From Amaurobius ferox (taxonomy: Eukaryota > Arthropoda > Arachnida > Araneae > Amaurobiidae): a DNA stretch of 64,000 bases. The position numbers and the translations under genes are program-made. This document shows positions 1-10,457 of the stretch, in pieces; the stretch's first letter is position 1, and each line of letters opens with the position of its first letter. The notes under the pieces are model-generated. The model did no database searches and was not told the origin of the DNA. It saw only the letters and a program-made list of their open reading frames with translations. The stretch lies in NCBI GenBank assembly GCA_951213105.1, contig OX578146.1:57500569-57564568 (forward strand), written 5' to 3'.

Positions 1-945
1 ATTATCTAGTTGAATATGATACATTTCAGCCCGTAGTTTTATTATGTCCAAAAGTATAGCATAATTGGTTGTTGCAAAGGGCTGTTTTTTCTGAAGTTCA
101 TTCATATTTTCCTTTTTGCAAATATTCCAGATACGTTTAATATATCTTTTACGAATACCAAATGCTACGTTTTTTATCCAATTTGTTCTGATTGCATTAA
201 AAGTCGCCATTTTTATAATGAAGGCTTCCAGCTTTACTAGTGTGTCATTATATGTTATACCTTTATTATTACCACCTCGCTTCCATCTTGTTATTTTCCG
301 TTGAGTTGGATTCTCCATTACAGCTTGAGTATTGCTGTTTCTGCAGTATTCTATGTTATGTATATGGTTGAAATTGATTGAATTAAGTCCATAAGGAAAA
401 CTGGTACAAAACTGTCGAATGTGTACGTTCTCCCACCATAAACGTTCTTCTGCATTAGGCACAATATCCAAAATTTTTACAGTAATAGCCTCAAAGCCAT
501 GCCTTTTAAAGTGGCTTAACTCCAAATTCGTATTTTGTGAATCATTACTTTTGTATTTATTAATTTGACTCCTGTGCAGATTGATTCGTAGGTTAAGGGA
601 GTTTTTAGTTTGACCTATATATTGAATATCACAGTGACCACAGGTTATACAATATATGCAATTATAAGTTTTACAGAAACGTTGAAAGGTATTTTTTTCA
701 CAAGAGATTTGTTCAGATGCTGCAACAGGGCATAGTTTACATCGACTAGATTTACATTTGTTAAATTTATAGGAAACAATTCCGTCAAATTTGTAGTGCT
801 TTGCGGTGTCTTCGTACTTAGGGGGTTGGACTACGTCTTCATTGTTTATATCATCATGACTGACATCTGATACGTGAATTACATTTTTTATAGTATCACT
901 CGGTTTTAAACTGGTCGGCTGAAAATAGTGCGTTATAGTTTTCAT
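1..945 (-). CDS. Permuted (Naiad-type) Penelope-like retroelement, GIY-YIG endonuclease part, 3'-partial
   Basis: The minus strand is open from an ATG at 945-943 to the window edge (315 codons), with an in-frame TAA just upstream. Around residues 80-90 lies a cysteine cluster (CKSSRCKLC). A GIY-YIG nuclease core follows at about residues 105-190: CITCGHCDIQYIGQT, LNLRINLHRSQI, an ELSHFKRHG block, and a closing FPYGLN. In canonical Penelope-like elements this nuclease is C-terminal and ends the ORF. Here it begins the ORF, and at least 120 further codons follow without a stop (basic, Lys/Arg-rich). That is the permuted layout known for Naiad elements, whose reverse transcriptase would lie beyond the left edge. 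The nuclease would nick target DNA for priming. A (TA)n run lies 16 bp upstream, matching the microsatellite insertion bias known for this clade. A 5'-truncated canonical element is less likely because of the long tail after the nuclease. Confidence 0.72.
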   Translation of the reverse strand, partial: MKTITHYFQPTSLKPSDTIKNVIHVSDVSHDDINNEDVVQPPKYEDTAKHYKFDGIVSYKFNKCKSSRCKLCPVAASEQISCEKNTFQRFCKTYNCIYCITCGHCDIQYIGQTKNSLNLRINLHRSQINKYKSNDSQNTNLELSHFKRHGFEAITVKILDIVPNAEERLWWENVHIRQFCTSFPYGLNSINFNHIHNIEYCRNSNTQAVMENPTQRKITRWKRGGNNKGITYNDTLVKLEAFIIKMATFNAIRTNWIKNVAFGIRKRYIKRIWNICKKENMNELQKKQPFATTNYAILLDIIKLRAEMYHIQLDN

Positions 946-960
946 CCGTGGGTAGCAGCA

Positions 961-982
961 TATATATATATATATATATATA
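961..982. repeat. (TA)n microsatellite beside Naiad 5' end
   Basis: About 11 TA units abut the upstream side of the GIY-YIG ORF. Similar runs occur at the presumed edges of the second Naiad-like copy (3348-3404 and 4926-4940). Confidence 0.9.
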
Positions 983-1546
983 CAGAGAAAGAGAGAGGAC
1001 TCTTGTTAAGACAGCACCCGTTTAAGATGGATTTCTCCTTATTACGTACAAATATGGATTCCCCTGTTAAGGTCTATGGACGTTGCATGTTATAAACATT
1101 GCTTAATAAATTCAATTATTCGCTAAGATAGACACAATTTATTTATTTGTCAATCAGTGAAAGATTTTCCGAACATATATTCTGAGCAATTGACAAAAAT
1201 TGAGAATGACTTTAAAAAATATTGAATACCCACAAGAAACACATAAAGATTACTTTATTTTGAAAATACTACCATTAACGTACAACTACATTTTGTTTAT
1301 GCTTTGAACGTTAATATTTGTTCATATTTACCTCACTATACATATTAAATATTTTTTTGAATAAATTTTTCTGAATTCTTTGTTTTAAGGTTGTATTTTT
1401 CAATGTACCTATGAAATTAAGGATAACAAACTTTCATTACCATTTCACAATTTTATTACTTTTTTACTTCAGATTTATGGACACTCGCTAATACGCACAA
1501 TAAATGTTAGCCCTTGAATGTCCGTCTTAACGAGAGATCACTATAT
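983..1546. mobile_element. Candidate short TIR element (MITE, possibly pogo/Tigger-like)
   Basis: The left side has CTCTTGTTAAGAC at about 1000 and the right side has the inverted match GTCTTAACGAGAG at about 1533. Further degenerate GTTAAG-type motifs lie inside. The element is flanked by TA-rich sequence and has no coding capacity. The superfamily is a guess from the terminal motif alone. Confidence 0.35.
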
Positions 1547-2590
1547 ATTCATTTTGTGCTAATTTCATGAATGTTACTGATTTAGTAATTGTGCGAATTC
1601 TACGAAAATGAATTAGGTATATTAATAAAGAAGTTTCAAATGTTAATAATTGTTAATACTGTATAAATAGCTAAAAAGTAACATCTTCGTTGAAATCACA
1701 GAATACAACAATAAATGATACCATTACTAATTTGTTTTAATAAATATTTATGTCATGTTTTATACTTTTGCTTTGTTGTTGGACCACTGTATCTGCATGC
1801 CAAATTTGATGGCTATTGGATAGATGGTTCAGATTTATAAAAAGAGAAGGGGTCTTTATAACAAATTGAACTTTTTATTAATAGTTTATGCGACCCAGGC
1901 ACCTATACAATTCAACCTTGTGCCTGTCCTCCCCCCTATTATTGTCCCTTGGGGTTTCAGACAAATAAAAGCAGTCGTTAATAGTGATCCTACTTTTGAC
2001 TATAGAGAGGATTCATGTGATATCACGACAATGTTTTATTTGTACAAGCAATCACTGGACGTATATTATGTTTGTAACAGAAGATACTATTTCTTCAAGT
2101 ACTTTGGAGGGTTTTTATTTTAATAAAGAGCTATTTTATTTAGAACCTAGATGTACATCAATATAGTATATTGATGTATCCATAGCTAGAACTAACTGGA
2201 AAGCATAAAGACGTGTCTTCCTTTCATTATGAATCAGAAAAACAAAACAGTATCGTTATAGTAGACTATCATCTCATAATAATTCAAATAAATTTTATTA
2301 ATATAGTTTTAAATATATTTACTTTTATGTTCAGTATACATCATCCAGGCAGTTATCGATAAATTTTAACTTCTTTGTTTTTCTGATTTTAATATTAATT
2401 ATGTTTACATTAAAAATGTCTTTACAGTGAATTGTTTAAATACCTGAAGTAATAGTACCTCTGTACTGATAATTGTACCTCAAAATTATGCTGAAATTAA
2501 TTATTCCAAACTATAAATGTGTGAACTCTTAGTATTATATGTTATAATAATGTTAATGTTTACTAATTATAATTTAAATACAATATATTT
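1547..2590. other. AT-rich stretch, nothing recognised
   Basis: AT-rich sequence with only short chance frames. It contains one perfect palindrome (listed separately). A short segment near 1790-1830, reading 'gcatgccaaatttgatggct' and onward, resembles the non-coding body of dispersed arthropod repeats, but I cannot name a family. Confidence 0.4.
2154..2178. repeat. Perfect palindrome, 12-bp arms
   Basis: TACATCAATATA, one base, then its exact reverse complement TATATTGATGTA. It could form a hairpin or cruciform. Function unknown. Confidence 0.85.
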
Positions 2591-2599
2591 ACTTAATCC

Positions 2600-3235
2600 T
2601 ATATTTACGTAATCCGGTGAGTCCCAAGTATTTTGAAGTAGTCGAGAAGATTGCACTGAATCCATAAATGAGACTTTTACATGCGAGACTTCAATTGAAT
2701 TCAACCCGTCTCCTCCAAATTATCCTCCCCCTAGAGGAGTTCCAGAGCATTTGCCAGTCCTCCGAAGTCCAGACATTTTCTGTCGGGAGCTTTTGTAAAG
2801 CATCAGCGGCAGGGCCTCAAAGAGAAGCAACGTGTTGACAGGCTTATGTCTTTTGCTCCCATTCGTTTCTCTTCCGTGATAATGTCAAATTTGTCCATAT
2901 GGTTTTTCCTTCATATGAATGTGATTTTACTTTGCACAGTGACGGCATACAGACATTCGTTTTGTCAACAGACGATTTTCGCTCCACAATCTGTGGTGTT
3001 TCTCTCACGTTGCCTCTTCACTTTTCCTTTGATATCTTCCTGTTCGATTTTCATTTCGTTTTGTATAGTTTTAATTACTTCTTTTATTTAGAATTGAGCG
3101 GATTTAATTTCTTCTTTCATCTCGAACTTAATTTCTTCCTTTATTTCGGTTTGTATCGCTTTCATTTCTTCTTTAATATCGCTATTCACGGTTTTCATCT
3201 CTTCTTTCACCGCCTCTTCTCCGCGTTTCATCTAA
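2600..3235 (-). pseudogene. Decayed LTR-retrotransposon gag fragment
   Basis: Minus-strand reading starts at an ATG near 3233. It gives a charged heptad-like repeat of the form KEEMKxxxxDIKEEMK (about 50 residues, coiled-coil-like). After frameshifts it gives an AADALQKLP-like segment, a DFGGLANALELL segment and an LKSRMQKSH-type segment. This order (coiled coil, then the hydrophobic gag capsid block with an A-L-E-L motif) is typical of gag proteins of Gypsy-like elements in arthropods. Stops and frameshifts break it throughout, so it is non-functional. No pol or LTR was found next to it. The family assignment rests on motif similarity only. Confidence 0.5.
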
Positions 3236-3347
3236 ATAATAGCTGTAAAATAAACCGTTTACCTATGTAATTATTATCTTGGCTTGAAATAGCTCGCGAA
3301 GAGAGACTAAGAGGGTTGGGGAAGCGTAGAGACCAGGGAGCAGGACC

Positions 3348-3353
3348 CCCTAG

Positions 3354-3404
<51 letters not shown>
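3348..3404. repeat. (TA)n microsatellite
   Basis: Long TA run with a single interruption (TATATACATATATA). It sits where the 3' side of the minus-strand Naiad-like copy (3405-4925) appears to end. Confidence 0.9.
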
Positions 3405-3407
<3 letters not shown>

Positions 3408-4108
3408 AAAAAAAAGTTTTGAAGATCCAATGAAAGAAAAGTGAGAATCTGTAACACGAAAATTCAAATATCTAACAGGCTTACGAAATAAAAGTATAAA
3501 TCAACAAATCCTCAAGCAAATGGAAAAAAATAAAAAACAAATACATAAAATAAATATCGAATGTACAAGTCAATGAAATGCATCAAAATACAAAGGTAAG
3601 GAATCGAAAAAAGAATAACAAACGAAATCAAGCACAAACGCTATACACGAGGATAAGGCTCTCAGCCTATATCATGAATTGTTCACTTCCACAAATATCG
3701 TACTCATGCCCAAGTTTTTTGTAGAAGCAAACACAAAAATGTATGTTTCTGAAGAAATACACAGATTATATCTATAAACTATTTCTACTTGGACGACATA
3801 CATAAAAAATAAAAATAAAAGGAAAAATGGATACCAAAAAACGGACTGAAAAAACACACTAACCTAGTAAGCATGGGAACACAGAAAGAAGTGACAAGTG
3901 TTGCCATTCATAAAGGAATAAGATATACTGTTGTCATTCGTAAGAAATAAATAACTGTAATGCGAAAAGACATGTACAAGAGACAATATACCATCAAGAG
4001 GTGCAATGAAAGAAAGGCTAATGTCAAAGTTGACGTATAAATAAAATATTAAAGCAAGAGAAGGGAGAAGTCAAGCTGAAATTTAAAGCAATATTAAATA
4101 AATAAAAT
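3405..4108 (-). other. Presumed 3' untranslated tail of Naiad-like copy
   Basis: A-rich on the plus strand, without coding signal. It lies downstream of the RT remnant's stop at 4109-4111 and ends at a (TA)n run, so it may be the 3' tail of that retroelement. This is inferred from position only. Confidence 0.35.
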
Positions 4109-4925
4109 TCAAGAATATCCAGCTATTCTAAATTTTTTAACTATACCATTTACAAAATAAGAGGGATATTTATATAAATTGCTGGTAATTTTTAGATTAT
4201 CAATATGTAAAGCATGGAACTTTTTATCAGATAATCTATATATTCTAAAAAGCTAATTAAGAATAATATTTCTAAACAATAGAAACGAGTTGCAGGAATT
4301 AAATGGTAAGATTTTATTAATTTTAAAATTAAAAGTGTCTTTTTTATCATATAAATTAGTAACAATTCTATTAGAAGGTTCAACAAAAAGATTCAAATCC
4401 AAAAAATTAATATTTTTACTAATAGTAGCTTCATTAGGAATTAATTCCAAATTATTAGGGTAGAAATCTATATTAATGACACAATTTTCAGTATGTACTA
4501 AGCAAATCAGATCATCAACATATCTGTATATTGTATAATCTATTGAAGTAAAGGACTGTTCAAAATGAAAAAGATATAAATTAGCTAACATACTGCTACT
4601 GCAGCCACCCTGTGGTACTCCTGAGACTTGTAGGTATAATTTATTTCCTTGAAAAATATAATTATTGAAAATAACAAAGTGAAGAAGTTTAGGAAAATTA
4701 ACAAAACTAGCATGAGTTGTAAGATTAATAATATAATCATTGTATAGAGCCAAAATTACATCATACAGGTTAGAGCTCTTGATATTATTGAAAAGATCTT
4801 TAAAATCAAAAGTTTGAAATCCTATTAGACTTTTAAGGGATGTTAATTTATATTTTAATTCTTTACTATTATTAAGAATAAGGCAGTTATTGCTAGACTG
4901 ACGTAAACTATCATTTATTTGATTT
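4109..4925 (-). pseudogene. Penelope-like (Naiad-type) reverse transcriptase remnant
   Basis: Minus-strand reading gives RT motifs in order: motif A FQTFDFKDLFNNI, then GVPQGGCSSSMLANLYL (fingers/palm), then the catalytic YRYVDDL, then FLDLNL, then LYDKKDTFNF. The C-terminal tail ends ...FRIAGYS and a stop at 4109-4111. The GVPQGG form instead of PMGSPLSP and the LYDK block favour Naiad-type over canonical Penelope RT. One in-frame TAG after RNIILN (about 4253) breaks the frame. It is amber, not the UGA used as selenocysteine in some spider Naiads. The upstream part is cut off where a Tc1-like transposon landed in a TA run. It is a different copy from the ORF at 1-945, because about 3 kb of unrelated sequence lies between them. 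Confidence 0.68.
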
Positions 4926-4938
4926 ATATATATATATA

Positions 4939-6350
4939 TACTGGAGGAAAATAAAATCCCAACACCAAAAAGAAATTACTTTAGAGGAATGAAATTTAGG
5001 GTAAGCAATTGTGTAGATAACATACTTATTTGATTAAAGTTTCAAGGTCACAGGTTAAAGTGTGCACGAGAAGAACCATTTCAAATGTGAAACAGTAGTA
5101 CATTAATAACTGCTGTAGTCGCCACAATTTTGAATGCAAGCATGCAAACGTGCATGCATTGTGTCATACAGGTACCGTATATCATTTTGTGGGATGGAGT
5201 TTCATGCCTGTTGCACTTGGTCAGCCAAATCAGCAACGGTTAATGCTGGGTGTGGATGACGCTTCCAATAATATCCCATACGTGCTCGATGGCAGAAAGA
5301 TCTGATGATTTCGCAGGTCAAGGCAACATGTCGACACTTTGTAGAGCACGTTGGGTGACAGCAGCGGTATGAGGACGAGCGTTATACTGTTGGAAAACAC
5401 TCTCTTGAATACTACTCATGAATGGCAGCACAACCGGTTCAATCATCAGTCTGGTGTACAAATTTGCTGCCAATGTGCTTGGGATAACGACAAGAGTGCT
5501 CTTGCTGTCATAGGAACTGGCTTCCCAGACCATAACTCCTGGTTTAGGCCCAGAGTGTCTACCTCGCAGACAGCTTGGTTCCAAGAGCTCACCTGGCCTC
5601 CTTCTTACCAACATACGATCATCACTGGCACCAAGACAGAAACGGCTCTCATCTGAGAATACAACAGATCTCCACTCTGCCCTCCAATGAGCTCTAGATT
5701 GATACCACTGACGTCGCAGATGGCAGTGATTCGAAGTTAGTGGTATAAACGCTAAGGGGCTCGGAGCTGTCTCTCAAATAATCGATTTCTTACAGTCTGC
5801 TGTGTCATTCTGGGCCAACATAAGCTCTAATTGCTGCTGCAGATGCAATACGACCCGCCACAGCCATGCGGCGAATACGGCGGTTTTCCCTCTCAGTAGT
5901 GGTCCGTGTGCGGCCAGACCCCGGTCTTCTTGAGACAGTGCCTTTTCTTGACCATTGCTGCCAACAATCATGCACAGTGGATAGATACATACCTGTCAAG
6001 TCTTTCTGAAATATCGCTGAAAGAAAATCCACCTTCTCGTAGCCCTATTATACAGCCTCATTCAAACTCACTAAGCTGCTGATACTGCCTTATTCGTCTT
6101 CTTAAAGGCATTATTGACTCAAAACTAGCTCACAACGCCCGGTCTGGAAGATAAATAACGCTCACGAAGTTTACATCGAGTATTTAAAGCACACGTGATT
6201 TGCATGATCATAATGGCGCTACTAGCGCCACTCTTATTCGTCTAGCTCAAAATTTGAATAGGAGTCATCTTTTATATGTGCAAACGAGCCTCCCAAATTT
6301 CGTTTATCTAGCACAACTCGTTCTTGGTGTTGGGATTTTATTTTCCGCCA

Positions 6351-6353
<3 letters not shown>
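4939..6353 (-). mobile_element. Tc1-like DNA transposon with TIRs
   Basis: The left end CTGGAGGAAAATAAAATCCC and the right end GGGATTTTATTTTCCGCCAG are inverted copies, continuing inward with CAACACCAA/TTGGTGTTG. Both sides are TA, the Tc1/mariner target, within a (TA)n microsatellite. About 1.41 kb, the usual size. It carries the transposase remnant listed separately on the minus strand. Confidence 0.85.
5290..6040 (-). pseudogene. Tc1-like transposase, broken
   Basis: Minus-strand pieces in order: a helix-turn-helix/linker block (STVHDCWQQWSRKGT, SRRPGSGRTRTTTERE, RRIRRMAV) at about 6030-5800, then a catalytic-domain block (GPKPGVMVWEAS, IPSTLAANLY, QQYNARPHTAAVTQRALQS) at about 5610-5320. 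In active relatives the second aspartate sits in QQDNARPH; here it reads QQYNARPH, so a catalytic residue is lost. The pieces are in different frames with missing linkers. The protein cut and pasted its own element and is now inactive. Confidence 0.8.
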
Positions 6354-6426
<73 letters not shown>

Positions 6427-6444
6427 TTATTTATTTATTTATTT
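6352..6444. repeat. (TA)n then (ATTT)n microsatellite
   Basis: About 35 TA units followed by six ATTT units, at the right edge of the Tc1-like element. Confidence 0.92.
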
Positions 6445-6714
6445 ATATATTGATAAAGTGCCATTATCTGTAAAACATTCTATATACAATATCTGTTAGA
6501 TTATTTAATAAATTATAGTCTGTTTAAACATGATGCACACTCTCTTATTAGTACCAAAAAGAAAATTATCAATATGTATAGTGATTTAAATATTAATCAT
6601 ACATTTTTTAAATTTCCATCCATGTGCTTGTTCCTAAATTTCATAAAAATCCTATGTAATTTAGAACTGTCGCTAGTGCTCATAAGTCTTATTCTATTAC
6701 TGCTAGTAAGTTAC
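6445..6714. other. AT-rich gap, possibly upstream part of the interrupted Naiad-like copy
   Basis: No clear coding signal. Its position across the Tc1 insertion suggests it could hold the 5' part of the RT remnant, but no RT motif could be read. Confidence 0.25.
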
Positions 6715-8245
6715 TACTTAACTAGCCGAATACACGTTGAAAATCAACGGTCTCGCAATGAGCAAGCCCTGAATAATGTAAATTTTCGAATAATTTGCTT
6801 TTCATATTTATTCGGCAAATCAAATGTGTTGGTGTACAGAAACCCCTAAAGAAGAAAATATAGGAAAACTTAATTTCCCATTTCTTCCTTTCGAACTATA
6901 TACCCTTACACCAAATTAAAGTCTCTATCTCATCCCGAAGCGTACTATTTTATCATTTTCCCTTTCGAACGTTTTTCTGTGGAGTATACCCATAAATTAA
7001 CATTTTTGAAAAACAATGTTCATCTTGGGTTTTTAATCAGATGATTGAAACATATACCAAATATCAAGTCTCAATCACATTAAAAAAATCGTGTCTCTTT
7101 TATTCGCGAAATCGAACATATTGGTTTGAGGTACTCCCTAAAGTAGCAAATACTGGAAATCTAAAATTGCACGCTTTCTTCCTTTTAAACTATCTAACCG
7201 TACACCAAATTTGATGTCTCTATCCTACCGCGAAGTATGTTTTCTATCTTAATTCTACCCCCTTAAATGAATCTTTTTGAAAAACTGTCTTGGTTTATCA
7301 AATTGGTTATCAAATGATTAGCCCATATACCAAATTTCAAGCCACTATCACATTGTAAAGGAAGCCTTTTTTCATTTCTTCGATAAATCGAATATTTTAG
7401 TGTGCGGCATCCCTACAATAGCAAATTTTGGAACGCTGAAATTGTATACCTTCTTCTTTTCCGACAATCTACCCGTATACCACATTTGAAGTCTCTATCT
7501 CATCGCGAATTATGCTTTTTCTATCATTTCAACTTTCGAATGTTTTTGCATGGAGTACCCACTGCCTTGAATGAACATTTAAAAAAAAACTCCACTCTTC
7601 TTGGATTTTCTATTAGATGATTCGCCCATATACCGAATATCAAGTATCTATCATGTTTTAATAGAGACGTTTCTTCTTTAATCTGAAAATCGAACATTTT
7701 AGTGTGCTGAACCCCCCAAAGTAGAAAATATTAGAAAACTGAAATTGTACACTTTCTTCCTTCCAAACTGTCTACCCGTATGTCAAATTTGAAATATCTA
7801 TCTCATCCCGAGGCATGCTTTTTTATTAATTCACCTTTCGAACGTTTTTCCCTCGTGCACCCCCTTAGACGAACATTTTTGAAAAACTATATTCGTCTTG
7901 GGTGTTTTCTTTAAATGATTAGCCTATATACCAAATTTCAAGCCGCTACCAAATTTTAAAGGAGCCGTTTCTCATTTATTCGGCAAATCGAACATTTTGG
8001 TATGCGGCACTCCCTTATATAGAAAATATTGGAAATCTGAAATTGTACATCCTCTTTGTTTCAAACAGTTTACCCGTACACCAAATTTGAAGAGTCTAGC
8101 TCATCGCAAACCATGCTTTTTTATCAATTCACTTTTCGAACATCTTTGGTGTGAAGCACCCTCTCTTCAGAACATTTTCAGAAAATACTATTTACCAAGG
8201 GCTTTTACAAAATGATCGACCCGTGTACCAAATTGCAAGACTCTA
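6715..8245. repeat. Degenerate ~300-bp tandem repeat, left block
   Basis: About five divergent monomers of 285-310 bp. Recurrent landmarks are 'cggcaaatcgaaca', 'ttcgaacgttttt' (near 6967, 7537, 7847, 8147), 'tacccgtacaccaaatttga' and 'catataccaaatttcaag'. Two similar caaattt boxes per monomer suggest a dimeric origin. The leader at 6715-6790 (gaatacacgttgaaaatcaa) recurs after the minisatellite near 9150. Confidence 0.75.
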
Positions 8246-9168
8246 TCTATTCGGAAGTGCCTAAAAAGCGTGACGGACAGAAGGACAAACAGACGGACAC
8301 GTGGCAATTAGTATATAATATCTATTCGGAAGTGCCTAAAAAGCGTGACGGACAGAAGGACAAACAGACGGACACGTGGCAATTAGTATATAATATCTAT
8401 TCGGAAGTGTCTAAAAAGCGTGACGGACAGAAGGACAAACAGACGGACACGTGGCAATTAGTATATAATATCTATTCGGAAGTGCCTAAAAAGCGTGACG
8501 GACAGAAGGACAAACAGACGGACACGTGGCAATTAGTATATAATATCTATTCGGAAGTGCCTAAAAAGCGTGACGGACAGAAGGACAAACAGACGGACAC
8601 GTGGCAATTAGTATATAATATCTATTCGGAAGTGCCTAAAAAGCGTGACGGACAGAAGGACAAACAGACGGACACGTGGCAATTAGTATATAATATTTAT
8701 TCGGAAGTGCCTAAAAAGCGTGACGGACAGAAGGACAAACAGACGGACACGTGGCAATTAGTATATAATATCTATTCGGAAGTGCCTAAAAAGCGTGACG
8801 GACAGAAGGACAAACAGACGGACACGTGGCAATTAGTATATAATATCTATTCGGAAGTGCCTAAAAAACGTGACGGACAGAAGGACAAACAGACGAACAC
8901 GCGGCAATTAGTATATAATATCCATTCGGAAGTGCCTAAAAAGCGTGACGGACAGAAGGACAAACAGACGGACACGTGGCAATTAGTATATAATATTTAT
9001 TCGGAAGTGCCTAAAAAGCGTGACGGACAGAAGGACAAACAGACGGACACGTGGCAATTAGTATATAATATCTATTCGGAAGTGCCTAAAAAGCGTGACG
9101 GACAGAAGGACAAACAGACGGACACGTGGCAATTAGTATATGATGGTCGAATACCCGTTGGAAATTGA
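8212..9168 (+). other. Open frame across 75-bp minisatellite (318 aa), probably not a gene
   Basis: The minisatellite period is divisible by three, so one frame stays open through 12 copies and would encode a hydrophilic 25-residue repeat (YSEVPKKRDGQKDKQTDTWQ...). There is no signal peptide, no known domain and no flanking exon signal. The repeat unit is contained in, and derived from, a non-coding dispersed repeat. Synonymous-type bias is not evident: the few differences between copies include P to S, D to N and W to R. I treat it as a by-product of the repeat structure. Confidence 0.35.
8246..9145. repeat. 75-bp minisatellite, 12 copies
   Basis: Units start at 8251, 8326, 8401 and every 75 bp to 9076 (anchor 'tcggaagtg'). 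They are nearly identical; a few copies carry single changes (for example tgtct for tgcct in copy 3, and cgaacacgcgg in copy 9). The unit contains 'gacggacagaaggacaaac' and 'acgtggcaattagtatataa'. It is embedded in the ~300-bp repeat block. Confidence 0.97.
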
Positions 9169-10190
9169 CGGTCAAACATTAAACAACCCTTGAATGACGT
9201 AAATTTGTGAACAATTCACGTTTCACATTTATTGGGAAAATCGACAATTTTGGTGTGCAGAACCCCCTAAAGAAGAAAATATTGGAAAACTGAAATTGCT
9301 CACTTTCTTCCTTTCGGACTATCTACCCGTACAACAAATTGGAAGTATCTATCTCATACAAAAGCATGCATTGTTATCATTTCACCTTTCGAACGTTTTC
9401 ATATGGAGCACCCTCTTAAATGAACACCTTCTTAAATGAACATTTATGAAAAGCTCTTTTCGTCTTGCATTTTTTATCAAATGATGAACCCAGATACCAA
9501 AGTTCAGGCCTCTATCAAATTTAAAAGTATGCGTTTTTCATTTTTTAGGCAAATCGAACATTTTGATGTGTGATACGTCCTAAAGTAGCAAATATTGGAA
9601 ATCTGAATTTGTACACTTTCTTCCTTTCGAAGTATATCCCCATACACTAAATTTGAAGTCGCTATCTCATCCCAAACCTGGTATTTCTATCATTTAACTT
9701 TTCGAACGTTTTGATGTACGGAACTCCTAAATTACAGATATTCGAAAATTTCTATTGCACACCTTCTTTCTTTTGAACTATCCACCTGTAAACTAAATTA
9801 CACGTTTCTAATCCAGCGCGAAGCATATTTCTTGTATCATTTTTTTTTTTTTTGACTTTTTCGTATGGAGTAGCTACCCCTTAAATGAACAGTTTTAAAA
9901 AACTCTAATCTCTGTGTTTTTTTTATCAGAACATTGTTTCAAATATCAAGCCACTCTTACATTTTAAATGGAGGTGTTTCTCATTTATTCGGAAAATCGC
10001 ACATTTGGATTTGCGTCACCTCCTAAAATAGAAAATTTCGGAAAACTGAAAATGTGCATATCTCCCTTTCGAACTATCTACCCGTACACCAAATTTGAAG
10101 TTTCTTTCTCATCTTGAAATGATTTTTTATCATTTCACCTTTCGGACGTTTTTTTCCGGAGCAAAATTGGCATAAGTCAGATTTTTCCAT
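9146..10190. repeat. Degenerate ~300-bp tandem repeat, right block
   Basis: Restarts with the same leader as near 6725 (gaatacccgttggaaattga) and continues with the same monomer landmarks (ttcgaacgtttt near 9388 and 9700, ttcggacgttt near 10140). The array order is leader, monomers, minisatellite, leader, monomers. It decays towards 10190. Confidence 0.7.
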
Positions 10191-10448
10191 TTATTATAAT
10201 TCAGTTGATTTTAAAGATACCGATATGCGATTTTTTTAATGAACTTGCTGCATTAAAAATAAAAAATAATTTGATTGTCTAAGGGGGTAGATACCAGGTC
10301 CATAGGTGACAAATGACGGAACGCTTGGCACTTAGGGCTCCGGCTACTTCCGAGTGTCGCTAGCCCCCTTCTATACGCCCTATAACTTTCCATCGCCTAA
10401 CGTCACTCTGATGATGTAGTCTACTCATTTTTTAAGATGTAGCTCTTT
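10191..10448. other. Unassigned gap
   Basis: Mixed-composition sequence between the tandem array and a SINE. No coding or repeat signature recognised. Confidence 0.4.
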
Positions 10449-10457
10449 CGATTTTAC

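Noticed and set aside
116..304. Short plus-strand frame
   Set aside because: Antisense to the clear GIY-YIG ORF on the minus strand; hydrophobic composition reflects T-rich sequence.
1824..2123. 99-codon plus-strand frame as a gene
   Set aside because: No domain, no context, no homologue recognised; composition like surrounding non-coding DNA.
3228..3467. Coding frame with Ile-Tyr repeats
   Set aside because: Translation of a (TA)n microsatellite; the same holds for similar frames near 6200-6499, 23343-23598 and 26562-26962.
4253..4253. Selenocysteine codon in the Naiad-like RT
   Set aside because: The in-frame stop after RNIILN is TAG, not TGA, so it is a nonsense mutation.
8212..9168. 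318-codon frame as a host repeat protein gene
   Set aside because: It is produced by a 75-bp minisatellite inside a non-coding tandem repeat; no promoter, exon or domain support.
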